DNA of 64,000 bases from Hemerocallis citrina (Eukaryota; Streptophyta; Magnoliopsida; Asparagales; Asphodelaceae), in contig CM030358.1 in assembly GCA_017893485.1 (NCBI GenBank), positions 251,947,228-252,011,227 on the forward strand, in the 5' to 3' direction. Made by a program: the position numbers and the translations under genes. Under the pieces are notes generated by a model, which was not told where the DNA came from, searched no databases, and saw nothing but the letters and a program-made list of their open reading frames with translations. Shown in pieces: positions 1 through 10,326 of this stretch (its first letter is position 1; each line of letters begins with the position of its first letter).

Positions 1-98
1 CACTTCGTCAAGCGGGACTTCGTCGCCCCTGAGGTTACCTCGGTTTCAGCATCATCGTCCGAGTCGTTGGAATCAGTGTGTTGGGCTACCACCACGAG
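1..98 (-). CDS. Element A third antisense coding segment (partial, cut by window edge)
   Basis: On the minus strand a pyrimidine-rich stretch ending in CAG (about 99-110) is followed by an open segment rich in Asp, Ser, Glu and Thr that runs off the left edge. It looks like an internal exon of another antisense gene of element A, downstream of the coiled-coil ORF at 227-838. No domain is recognisable in 32 codons. The acceptor-like site and the open frame are seen; the exon assignment is inference. Confidence 0.35.
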
Positions 99-226
99 CT
101 GAAAAGAAGGGAAAACGAATAGCAAAATTTCAGTACACTTCCGAAGTCCAACACTTGAAGAATTTTTTAATTAAACTTTCAGATTCGTATTCAGATATAA
201 TAGCTCTAAATACAACAAGACCGACC

Positions 227-838
227 CTACAATAGAGTTTTACAACAGCCAAAAGAAACATAAAACGACATGATCAGGGCCTCTTCGGAAGGGGAACACT
301 TCGGTTCAAGGAAACGCGAGGGCGACGAGGCCTGACCTCCGAGCTCGATCCCAAACCAACGAAGCGTGACCCCCCCTTCGCTGCTGACCCTAACTGTGGT
401 GCCGACCGAGGCACCACTAGACGAGACGGCTACACTGCTCTGAGCGTCAGCAGGGCTCTGCCGAGCAACAGGCAAACGTGTCGCAAGTTCGTAGAAGGTG
501 ATCCCTCTCTCGCTCTCTTCGCGAGTGCACGATGTACTGCGGACGTTGGCCCTCTCCGGCAGAGGCTTGAGTGACGTGACCTCTTCCTCCAGTTCAATGA
601 TTCTATCTCTCAAAGCATCGTCCTTCGCCAACTTCTTCAAACGAGAAGGCCTTGACGAGCCCGAGGCGTTGACGCTATCGGTTGCGAGCCGTCGGAAGTG
701 GGTGACCTCGATCCCCCAATCTATCGTGATCCTCCTAAGCCTGTCGACCTCGGCCAACAACTTCTTGTGCTCGGACAATGCCTTCTCCAGCTCGGAAGCA
801 AGCTTCTCTTCTTCTGCCGAGCGACCTTGCTCCGCTAT
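227..838 (-). pseudogene. Element A antisense ORF2, C-terminal part (split by element C)
   Basis: This is the C-terminal two-thirds of a minus-strand reading frame interrupted by element C. Skipping C and one copy of its GCTAT duplication, the frame runs without a stop from 13392 through 13112 and then 833 to 227, about 295 codons. The protein is charged and helical (many Glu, Lys, Arg, Leu heptads), so a coiled coil is likely. It ends in a stop at 227. A similar segment with the same layout is found in element B (21174-21638). The function is unknown; these ORFs belong to the poorly understood antisense genes of Tat elements. Confidence 0.7.
834..838. repeat. Left target-site duplication of element C (GCTAT)
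   Basis: GCTAT directly precedes the TG of the 5' LTR and is repeated at 13112-13116 directly after the CA of the 3' LTR. This is the 5-bp duplication expected for an LTR retrotransposon integration. Confidence 0.93.
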
Positions 839-1146
839 TGTAATATCCCGATCGACTATTAATAATATTATTTTATTAACATCCGACTACTTGTTTATTT
901 TTATATTTTTCCTTTCACAATTGAGTTATCTTTTAATTAGGAATTAATTGTTAGTTAAACCTAGGGTTACAAGGCATAAGAGATTAAGAATCCTTCTAGA
1001 AAACTCCTCCTCCATATCAATTTTCCCCCACATAACACCTCCCCCACTTTCCCCCTCCTCCTAGGCATGGCCGGCCCCCAATATGTGGGGGGGCTTTTGC
1101 ACAATTGTGTAGATGCACAATTGAAATCTCCACCCTTCTCCCCTCC

Positions 1147-1154
1147 TACAAATA
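1147..1154 (+). promoter_or_regulatory. Mutated TATA box of element C 5' LTR
   Basis: The 5' LTR reads TACAAATA where the 3' LTR reads TATAAATA (9455-9462), in otherwise matching sequence. The T-to-C change hits the third base of the TATA box, so the promoter that would drive full-length transcription of this copy is probably weakened. The assignment as core promoter is inferred from position and sequence. Confidence 0.55.
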
Positions 1155-2019
1155 CCCCCTTCCTTCTCCATAATCTTACTTTAGAAACATCAAAGAAAAA
1201 AAAAAAGAAAGGAAAAGAATGAGTGTTCTAACTTGAGAGTTTTATTTGTAGGGTTGCTAGAAGTCCTAGGAGAAAGAAGGAAAGTAGCTAGTGCTTCCAT
1301 CAAGAAAGAAACAAGGTGGGGGTTTCTCATATTGGTTTGTATGTTTGTTTGTTTGTTAGTTTGTTTATTTGAATGATGGTTTTGATGTTCTTCTTCTTCT
1401 TACCCTCTTGTTTATTTTTCTTTTGGTATGGTTACTTTGTAGTAGTATGATTGTATGAGTTTTCTCATTTTGAAGTTGTTAACTACTTGGACTAAATTAA
1501 CACATGCATATAAGTTTTTACATACAACCATGTAAGGTTGTAGGACTTGAATATGGAACCATACATAAGGCATATGGATTGTTTACAACCATGTAAGGTT
1601 GTAGGACCAAAGTTGAACCTTGAATTAAAAGAGAACATATGTGGATTAAACCTAAAATAAAGTGTTCTTATTTGATTGTATCATTGTTTAGTTTAATCTT
1701 AAAGTAAGAAAAAGAAACTAACTAAATCACTAGTTGTAGAATAACTAAATAAAAAGATCTTTCCTTTTCTAAGCACTAGTTGTAAAAAGATTAAAAAGAT
1801 TTCTTTTATGCCCACTAGTAAGAAACTTATGTAGTAATTTAATTGTAGATGTTTATGATAAATCTTAGTTGATACGTATAGTAGTAGTAGTAGATATATA
1901 TATATGTTTCTAATAAAGTTGTAGTAGTAGTAGATATGTATGCTTCTACTAAGTAGCAATAGTAGGTGTATGTTCCTATTAAAAGTAGTAATAGTAGATG
2001 TGGAATTTATTACATCATG

Positions 2020-2880
2020 TTAGAAGCTATATTCATGCTACACATATTGTAGGATCATTCCTAAAAATATTTAGAAGCTATATTCATGCTACACATGTGG
2101 TAGGATTATTCCTAAAAATATTTAGAAGCCATATTTATGCTTCAATTGTTGTAGGATTACTTCTAAAAATATTTAGAAGCCATGTTTATGCTTCAATTGT
2201 TGTAGGATTACTTCCAAAAATATTTAGAAGCCATATTTATGCTTCAATTGTTGTAGGATTACTTCTAAAAATATTTAGAAGCCATGTTTATGCTTCAATT
2301 GTTGTAGGATTACTTCCAAAAATATTTAGAAGCCATGTTTATGCTTCAATTGTTGTAGGATTACTTCTAAAAATATTTAGAAGCCATGTTTATGCTTCAA
2401 TTGTTGTAGGATTACTTCCAAAAATATTTAGAAGCCATGTTTATGCTTCAATTGTTGTAGGATTACTTCTAAAAATGTTTAGAAGCCATACTTATGCTTC
2501 AAGTATTGTAGGATCACTTCTAAAAATATTAGAAGTCATATTCATGCTTTACATGTTGTAGGATCACTTCTAAAAATATTAGAAGTCATATTCATGCTTT
2601 ACATGTTATAGGATCACTTCTAAAAATATTAGAAGTCATATTCATACTTTACATGTTGTAGGATCACTTCTAAAAATATTAGAAGCCATATTCATGCTTT
2701 ACATGTTGTAGGATCACTTCTAAAAATATTAGAAGTCATATTTATACTTTACATGTTGTAGGATCACTTCTAAAAATATTAGAAGTCATATTTATGCTTT
2801 ACATGTTGTAGGATCACTTCTAAAAATATTAGAAGTCATATTTATGCTTTACATGTTGTAGGATTAATTCTAAAAATCCT
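2020..2880 (+). repeat. Tandem repeats (51-bp then 50-bp units) in element C 5' LTR
   Basis: About nine units of 51 bp (2020-2520) are followed by about seven units of 50 bp (2520-2870). Most units contain CTTCTAAA and TTTAGAAG around a 4-base AATA loop, an 8-bp hairpin, though the 50-bp units shorten the second arm. In the 51-bp block CTTCTAAA and CTTCCAAA variants tend to alternate, hinting at a two-unit (102-bp) higher-order period. Because 51 is a multiple of 3, a spurious open frame of 17-residue repeats runs through 1998-2561. Confidence 0.9.
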
Positions 2881-4277
2881 ACCATGTTTAGACTACCTTA
2901 TTTATGCTTAGAATGTTGTAGGATTTAAATTAAAAATGTCTACCACGCTTGGAATGTGGTATGTTCATACTAGTCGTATATCCATGCTTAAGACTTGTTA
3001 CAAGTGCATGCTAAATCATTTCATAATTGAGAGTATGGTGAGTTGATGGTTGTGCCATATATACCATGATTAATTGTCGTTGATTGATGCTTGAAATTGC
3101 ATGCCATGATTGAATTGCCATAGGCTAAGTAATAAGAAAGAGCCACATTGGAATTGTAGTTATACTACCTTGTTGTAGTTGATATTAGTAAAGAACCATA
3201 CATGCTCGTACGGCATAGTATAGCATCCTAGATTGCATGAGGATATGTACCAATGTTTATGTGGGTTAGGAAGAGAACCCATGGACTCTAGTCGAGTAGG
3301 TTCTAATTTAAAATGGAACCATAAGCATATGAGCACCCTTCATTCATAGTAATAAGGGTTGAGAAATTCTAATAGTTGTAGCTTGATAAGAAGCTAATTT
3401 AGGGTCTTCAAGTACCCTAAGGGTTATCGACCATCAAGACCACATCCTACCCCCTTAGAGTAAAATGGATAGATCTCACCTCGGGCATCGACGGATCTTA
3501 ACCAATGTAGGTTGACCGTGGGCCGAGAGTGTTGGTAGAATCCAAGTTAGGGGTAGGAATGAGTGAGAGAAATATTATTACCAGAGTCTTGGATCGAGGG
3601 ACCACGAGTTGGACCATGATTGGAAACTATGCAAGATTGCATAGAAATAATAACCTCATTAGGATAGTGACTTATAAAATCATCCCGTAACCTTTTGCCC
3701 GAAAGAAGGGGAGTTGGTAGTAGGGTGCACCGTACGACCAAACCTTTCTTGAGGGCCGATCTTAGGTGGTGTTATTGGGTTGTACCTTCCCGTCAAAGGG
3801 ATACGTACGGTGCTGTCTCACAAGTTGAGGACACGGGTTGCGTATCTCGCGCTGTTAATTCCTGAAGTACCGTGGCTAGGGGTGCCACAGGATGCATTGT
3901 GCAGTCCTGCGCTTGCGATACCCTAGAGGGTGCCACAGGGTAGGCTTTGCGTTGCCCTGCGCTTGCGAAACCCTATAGTGTGATTTTTTGGAATGACGCC
4001 CGATACGTTGGGATCGTCTAATTTGAGTGAGGTCCGGTTAGCCGGGTCGCGGTGGCGAACATAGACACCACGGGCGAAATGCAACAGTGGCACATGACCA
4101 CATCTGCAGCCTCGCGAGTCACGTGTAGTTGTCAGGAACAGGTTGTGTGCAATTAGAATTCATAACGCGGGTTCAATCCCTATGTATGGAGAAACGGCTT
4201 GAGATGGAGTCGCATGTAGTATGGGCTGCATGTTGCTTTCGGAGACTTGCTGATGTTAGAATAAGAGCATCCTAGTA

Positions 4278-4400
4278 TTAGTTGACATGGCATTAGTACC
4301 CTAGCTTAGTCAACAGTGCATTAGTGTTCTAGTTTAGTCGACAGTACATTAGTGTTCTAGTTTAGTTGACAGTGCATTGGCATTCCAGTTTGATTGATAT
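4278..4400 (+). repeat. 28-bp tandem repeat, about four units, in element C 5' LTR
   Basis: Units built on AGTGCATTAGTGTTCTAGTT recur every 28 bp, for example at 4291, 4319, 4347 and 4375. The same array lies in the 3' LTR at about 12585-12707. No function is visible. Confidence 0.75.
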
Positions 4401-4807
4401 TTGTTGGATTCTTGCACTCACGAACACTTAAACTACACCGACATACTTTACTATGTTTGTATATATTGTTTGGAGATCCGCTGTTATATGATCAGCCTTT
4501 AAGCATTAGTGAATACTGACGTCCCCACTTCCATAGGTGCTGGACCGCAAAAATACAGGTGCGAGATTCAGGAGGACTCAAGGCAAGGAAAGTGAGGAGT
4601 CAACGTCAAGTTTTAATTTCCGCTGTAATAACTATTTCATGTATAGTCTGATGTAATCCAGTGTATTGAGGGGAACACTCGGCCTGTAATATTGAGTTAA
4701 TAAAAAGTTTTAAATTTTCCTGTTTTCTGTGTTTTGTGACTTATTGAAGGAAAGGTCTTGGCTCGTGTCTCGGTTTCCCAGTATATGGAAAACGGGGCGT
4801 TACAGAG

Positions 4808-4820
4808 TGGTATCAGAGCC
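4808..4820 (+). other. Primer-binding site of element C
   Basis: TGGTATCAGAGCC lies three bases after the 5' LTR. It matches the usual plant primer site complementary to the 3' end of initiator methionine tRNA, used to start minus-strand DNA synthesis. Confidence 0.9.
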
Positions 4821-4990
4821 GACTTCAATTTATAGTCCAAACATAGAAGGAAAATACACTTAGGTACCTTGTAGGGGTTAGGCTTCCTTTTAGCTAGTTG
4901 TGGACAATTATAATTCATATTGTTGTTCCTTCAACTTATGCATTATGATGTTCTATATCTATGCTAATTTCCGTATCCACTCCATACAGG

Positions 4991-5506
4991 ATGTCGAACG
5001 GAGCAGTTCCCCCAGGAAATGGAGTGACACACGGAGTTGCAATCGAGGTGGGCTCGGACTTGGAACCCCTCACAGATGGGGACGAGTCACCGGTTGGAGT
5101 AGGATTGGCCAATGGAGGCACCGCAGCTGCCGCAGCAGGGGGTGCCCCTGCCAATGGCCAGAACCCAGCACCACCACCACCACCACTTCCCCCACCTAAC
5201 CCAATACAGCAAGCTTTCGACCAGGTCTTTCAGGATCTGGAAACATGGGGATGGTGCCATGTCTGCCTGAAAAACAGGATGGATTCATGTGAGTTTGCAG
5301 TCCTCAACAATGAGAAGGAAATAGCGGAGTTAAGGAGGGCAAGGGCAAGGACAGACCGCAAGATAGTAATCCTGAAGCACACCCACCGTGTGCAATTTGC
5401 GCGCCTGGAGCACAAATGCATGGAGCTGCAGGCACAAATTTCACAGCTACTTGCACTGTTGGCACCACCTGGTGAAGGGGACGGGACCTCTAGTAGTACT
5501 GACTAG
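4991..5506 (+). CDS. Leader ORF between 5' LTR and gag of element C (171 aa, unknown)
   Basis: This open frame precedes gag. I chose the ATG at 4991 because it follows a pyrimidine-rich tract ending in ACAG that looks like a 3' splice site; an in-frame ATG also exists at 4961. The protein has an Ala/Gly/Pro-rich N-terminal third with a Pro run near residue 60, a short segment with a CHVC motif near residues 88-91, then a basic helical region with regular Leu spacing that may form a coiled coil, and an acidic end. I recognise no family. Extra ORFs upstream of gag occur in some gypsy elements. It has no internal stop, unlike gag, so it may be conserved or merely young. Confidence 0.5.
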   Translation: MSNGAVPPGNGVTHGVAIEVGSDLEPLTDGDESPVGVGLANGGTAAAAAGGAPANGQNPAPPPPPLPPPNPIQQAFDQVFQDLETWGWCHVCLKNRMDSCEFAVLNNEKEIAELRRARARTDRKIVILKHTHRVQFARLEHKCMELQAQISQLLALLAPPGEGDGTSSSTD

Positions 5507-5733
5507 GTAGTTAGGTGCCCTAGGCTATTTTGTTATTTTGGATGTTTTGCTTCCGACTGTGAAATATAAATGTAAGGAAGGTAATGACTATGTAAGACCT
5601 GGGGTAATGATATAATGAAGTTTGCTTTATGTTTTCTGCAAATCTTATGTGCATGTTAAATTGGATGGAGGTTATTATTACTATTTTGTAACAAATATGA
5701 TGCCCTGTGTATTCCGTTACTCTCTTCTACCAG

Positions 5734-6832
5734 ATGTCACGCAGGACCAGGAGTGGTAGGACCGACAATCTGGAAGGCGAGGGCAGTGGTGGCAATGGTA
5801 CAGGCCTTGATTTGGAGACGGAATTTGCTCGTATGTACCAGGCCTTGGGTGACCTCGCAGAAGCGAGCCGAAATAATGTGCAACATCCAGGAGCACCCGG
5901 AGGTAATCGGGGAGCAGCAGCTACCGACCCAGTTAAGATGGTCGAATCATTCCGAAGGATGAGGCTGCCTGTTTTTGAAGGCAAGGCAGACCCGACAGCG
6001 GCTGACGACTAGATTCGTCAAGTTGAGACAGTATTTGAGGTGATGCTGACGCTAGAGGATAACAAGGTCAGGTTAGCCAACGTTCTGCTAGAAAAAGATG
6101 TCGGAGTCTGGTGGCAATCAGTAAAGAGAGGCATGGGCGAAGGGCCCATTACCTGAGAGGATTTTTTGGCAGAATTCAGGCAACACTATTTCCCACTAGA
6201 CGTGCAGGAGGAAAAAGCCATGGAGTTCCACAACCTAAATCAAGGAAACATGACGGTCCGAGAATATGAGACCAAGTTCACCCAGCTTTCCCGCTATGCT
6301 CCGGAAATGGTACAAGATGAAGTCAAAAAGACCAAGAGGTTTGAGCAGGGGCTCAGGCCCGCACTTAGGACCAAGATGATACCGCTTTGCATCCGGAGGT
6401 TCGAGAAGCTAGTCCGTCGAGCAGCTACGACGGAGTTAGACATGAATAAGGGGCCAGAACTGCAAGGAAACACTGGAGGGTGGAACAAGGGAAAAAGGCC
6501 TGCACCAGCGTCAGGATTCAGAAGCCAGGGTGGGAACCAAAAATTTCAGAAAGGGGTTAGCAACACCAGCAACATCAAGCCAAGGAGCTGTTTTGCATGT
6601 GGCGAGCCAGGGCATTTCCAGAACCAATGCCCCAAGAATGGAAACCCTCAGAATGATGCCCGCACCTGTTACCATTGTGGGAAGGTTGGCCACGTTCGGC
6701 TAGATTGTCCCCAACTTCACAGGGGCAATGGTAGGCCGACTCCCAAGACCAACAAGAAGGGGATAAACCGCCAGGGGAAAGTATTTGCGCTCACAGAAGA
6801 AGACGCCAACGAAGACGAGGGAGTTATCACCG
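5734..6832 (+). pseudogene. gag: Element C gag (capsid/nucleocapsid) with two internal stops
   Basis: The N-terminus is Gly/Ser-rich. The retrotransposon gag domain follows (about 5940-6430), with the usual motifs: a folded-domain start (RMRLPVFEG), the F-REYFP-type helix seen as FRQHYFPLD, and RFEQGLRP. Two CCHC zinc knuckles, CFACGEPGHFQNQC and CYHCGKVGHVRLDC, lie near 6593-6715. The ATG at 5734 follows CTTCTACCAG, which resembles a splice acceptor. In-frame stops at 6010-6012 (TAG) and 6154-6156 (TGA) stand where relatives have Trp, both explained by single G-to-A changes. The frame then stays open to the putative intron at 6833. Confidence 0.88.
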
Positions 6833-6919
6833 GTAGGTGAAGGAGTATGGTTAAGCTTTTGTAGTATTTTGAATATTTTGGCATAAGATAAGTATCAATG
6901 TAACCACTTTTGTAAACAG
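6833..6919 (+). other. Putative 87-nt intron joining gag and pol of element C
   Basis: The gag frame meets a TGA at 6838-6840 and pol is in another frame. The segment starts GTAGGTGA, is AT-rich (about 65-70%), and ends TTTTGTAAACAG followed by G. Removing exactly 6833-6919 fuses gag and pol in one frame: 5734-6832 plus 6920-9078 is 3,258 nt, a multiple of 3. Spliced introns in polyproteins are known from Ogre (Tat) elements; I do not know of one in this lineage. The alternative is a short insertion or a non-functional spacer. Confidence 0.5.
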
Positions 6920-9078
6920 GTTGGATTAATATAAATGAAATCCAGGCAACTGTTTTGTTTGATAGTGGGTCATCACATTCCTTCGTGTCTGGAACATTCT
7001 CCAAGAAGCTGAAATGCACCCAGGAGGCAACTCCGGAATCAGTACTGTTGGTGGGTACCCCATCAGGAGCAACCCTCCCTGCAAATTCATGCTACAAGGG
7101 ATGCAATCTCCTGATTGACGGAAAGACCCTGAGCATAGACTTACTAGAATTGGGCTTTGTAGGGACAGACGTAATTATCGGGATGGACTGGATGGCCAGG
7201 CATAAGGCTAGCATCGATTACAAGGAAAAGAGGGTAACCATTACCCCACCCGGAGGGCCGGAGCTTGTGTTCCAAGGAAGGAAGAAACAGAACGCGGAAA
7301 TTCTTACAGCAGCAACTAAGGTACTAGTGCCAAGTGAAGTCAAGGCGATACCGATCGTGCGAAAATTTTCCCGCGTATTTTTGGAAGAATTACCTGGACT
7401 CCCACCGCGCAGGGATGTCGAGTTCAGCATTACTATCCAGCCAGGTAGCGCACCAGTGTCAAAAACACCCTATCGAATGGCACCGGTAGAGCAGAAGGAA
7501 GTAAAGGAGCAAATTGAAGAACTGCTACAGAAAGGGTTTATCAGGCCAAGTGCCTCCCCCTGGGGAGCACCCATGCTCCTAGTAAAGAAGAAGGATGGAA
7601 CCTCGAGAATGTGCATCGATTATCGGGAATTGAACAAGGTGACGATTCGGAATCAGTACCCCATTCCCAGGATCGATGACCTGTTTGATCAGCTTCAGGG
7701 AGCGGCTGTATTCTCAAAGATAGACCTGCGTTCAGGCTACCATCAAGTTCGGGTCAGAGAAGAAGATATACCCAAGACTGCGTTCCAGACCCGGCACGGT
7801 CACTACGAGTTTTTAGTGATGCCATTCGGGGTGACAAACGCTCCAGCAATCTTCATGGACATGATGAACCGCATCTTGCGACCATTCATCGATTCCTTCG
7901 TAGTTGTCTTCCTAGACGACATCTTGGTGTATTCAAAAACAGAAGAGGACCATGCTGAGCACCTAACTGCAGTATTGGCCAAGCTACGAGAGCACCAGCT
8001 ATACGCCAAGCTGACGAAATGTGAATTCTGGAAGTCAGAAGTGGCCTTCTTGGGCCATGTCCTTTCTAAGGAGGGAGTGGCTACAGACCCGCAGAAGATA
8101 GAGGCAGTAAGGGATTGGCCTCAGCCGAGAACTGTGAAGGAGGTCAGAAGCTTCTTAGGCATGACCGGGTACTACAGGAAGTTCATCCAGAACTATGCCA
8201 GAATTGCCGTACCACTTACTGCCCTGACCAAGAAGAACGTAAGTTTTGATTGGACTGAGAAGTGTAAGGATAGTTTCCAAGAGCTGAAGAATAGACTAAT
8301 TACTGCACCAGTTTTGGTTCTGCCTCAACCAGACAAGGGATACGTAATCTTCAGTGATGCTTCGCTTTTGGGGTTCGGTTGTGTTCTGATGCAAGAAGGA
8401 AGAGTCATAGCATACGGATCAAGGCAACTTCGACCGCACGAGAAAAATTACCCGACACATGACTTGGAATTGGCTGCAATAATCTTTGCTCTAAAATTGT
8501 GGCGGCACTATGTCAATGGATCGAAGGTGGAAATGTTTACAGACCATAAAAGCCTGAAGTATATCTACCAACAAAAGGATCTGAATCTCAGGCAAAGGCG
8601 ATGGTTGGAGGTTCTGGAAGACATAAGACCAGAAATTCTATATCACCCAGGAAAAGCCAATGTCGTAGCCGATGCGCTCAGCAGAAAACGAATTGTAGCC
8701 ATGCTCACTGTGATGAGACGAGAGCTACAAGATGAGATCGGACAAGCCGGCATTGAACTAGTGGTTGAAGATTTAAGTGCCATTTTGGCCAACCTAGAGC
8801 TACCAGCCGAATTGTCCCAGGTACATGATGTATTCCACGTTTCAATGCTGAAGAAATATGTACCAGATCCAAGTCGCCAGCTGCCAGATGTCCCTGAAGA
8901 CCTACAAGTGGACCTTACATATAAGGAGCGGCCGGTGAAGGTCATCGATCGTCGGGATAAAGTACTAAGAAACAAGATTATTCCAATGGTCAAGGTTCTC
9001 TGGAGGAACCAACTCGTGGAAGAAGCCACCTGGGAGACAGAAAGCCAGATGAAGCTCTCTTTTCCCGAGTTATTTTGA
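6920..9078 (+). pseudogene. pol: Element C pol: protease, RT, RNase H, chromodomain; integrase core deleted
   Basis: Domains in order: aspartic protease (catalytic FDSGSSHSF near 6958, IIGMDWM near 7177); RT (about 7440-7990) with the catalytic FLDD at 7909-7920 and the VMPFG motif; RNase H (about 8340-8670), beginning FSDAS and including TDHKSLKY. After the [13 protein letters not shown] motif the frame should enter the integrase zinc finger and DDE core. Instead it jumps near 8790-8806 straight to the region after the core ([10 protein letters not shown]) and then a chromodomain-like segment ending at 9078. The frame is preserved across the junction. About 400 residues expected of the family are absent. 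The rest of pol has no stop, so RT may be functional while integration cannot be. Confidence 0.9.
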
Positions 9079-9133
9079 GTATCGTTGTTTCTCCTCGCCC
9101 CACTTAGTGCAGTCCTGAGGACAGAACTATTCT

Positions 9134-9146
9134 AAGGAGGGAGTAT
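9134..9146 (+). other. Polypurine tract of element C
   Basis: AAGGAGGGAGTAT directly precedes the 3' LTR. Such purine runs prime plus-strand DNA synthesis in LTR retrotransposons. Confidence 0.85.
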
Positions 9147-9454
9147 TGTAATATCCCGATCGACTATTAATAATATTATTTTATTAACATCCGACTACTT
9201 GTTTATTTTTATATTTTTCCTTTCACAATTGAGTTATCTTTTAATTAGGAATTAATTGTTAGTTAAACCTAGGGTTACAAGGCATAAGAGATTAAGAATC
9301 CTTCTAGAAAACTCCTCCTCCATATCAATTTTCCCCCACATAACACCTCCCCCACTTTCCCCCTCCCCCTAGGCATGGCCGGCCCCCAATACGTAGGGGG
9401 GCTTTTGCACAATTGTGTAGATGCACAATTGAAATCTCCACCCTTCTCCCCTCC

Positions 9455-9462
9455 TATAAATA
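9455..9462 (+). promoter_or_regulatory. TATA box of element C 3' LTR
   Basis: TATAAATA followed by a pyrimidine-rich CCCCCTTCC tract, the usual plant LTR promoter layout. It is intact here and mutated in the 5' LTR. Transcription from it would read into the antisense genes of element A on their non-coding strand. Confidence 0.6.
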
Positions 9463-10326
9463 CCCCCTTCCTTCTCCATAATCTTACTTTAGAAACATCA
9501 AAGAAAAAAAAAAGAAAGGAAAAGAATGAGTGTTCTAACTTGAGAGTTTTATTTGTAGGGTTGCTAGAAGTCCTAGGAGAAAGAAGGAAAGTAGCTAGTG
9601 CTTCCATCAAGAAAGAAACAAGGTGGGGGTTTCTCATATTGGTTTGTATGTTTGTTTGTTTGTTTGTTTGTTTATTTGAATGATGGTTTTGATGTTCTTC
9701 TTCTTCTTACCCTCTTGTTTATTTTTCTTTTGGTATGGTTACTTTGTAGTAGTATGATTGTATGAGTTTTCTCATTTTGAAGTTGTTAACTACTTGGACT
9801 AAATTAACACATGCATATAAGTTTTTACATACAACCATGTAAGGTTGTAGGACTTGAATATGGAACCATACATAAGGCATATGGATTGTTTACAACCATG
9901 TAAGGTTGTAGGACCAAAGTTGAACCTTGAATTAAAAGAGAACATATGTGGATTAAACCTAAAATAAAGTGTTCTTATTTGATTGTATCATTGTTTAGTT
10001 TAATCTTAAAGTAAGAAAAAGAAACTAACTAAATCACTAGTTGTAGAATAACTAAATAAAAAGATCTTTCCTTTTCTAAGCACTAGTTGTAAAAAGATTA
10101 AAAAGATTTCTTTTATGCCCACTAGTAAGAAACTTATGTAGTAATTTAATTGTAGATGTTTATGATAAATCTTAGTTGATACGTATAGTAGTAGTAGTAG
10201 ATATATATATATGTTTCTAATAAAGTTGTAGTAGTAGTAGATATGTATGCTTCTACTAAGTAGCAATAGTAGGTGTATGTTCCTATTAAAAGTAGTAATA
10301 GTAGATGTGGAATTTATTACATCATG

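Larger units (their letters stand above)
839..4804 (+). repeat. 5' LTR of element C (3,966 bp)
   Basis: It begins TGTAATATCCCG and ends CGTTACA, followed after three bases by the primer-binding site. It is almost identical to 9147-13111. A TATA-like position lies about 310 bp in (1147-1154), and a polyadenylation-type AATAAA lies at 4699-4704, only about 100 bp from the LTR end. If both are used, the transcribed repeat (R) would fill about 3.5 kb of the LTR. The interior holds 50/51-bp and 28-bp tandem repeats. Confidence 0.93.

Noticed and set aside
498..947. 149-codon plus-strand frame opposite antisense ORF2 of element A
   Set aside because: Shadow of the minus-strand gene and it crosses into element C's LTR.
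1998..2561. 187-codon open frame of 17-residue repeats in element C's 5' LTR (and 10305-10868 in the 3' LTR)
   Set aside because: It is produced by the 51-bp tandem repeat, whose length is a multiple of three. It lies in an LTR, with no start context, and is lost where the unit becomes 50 bp.
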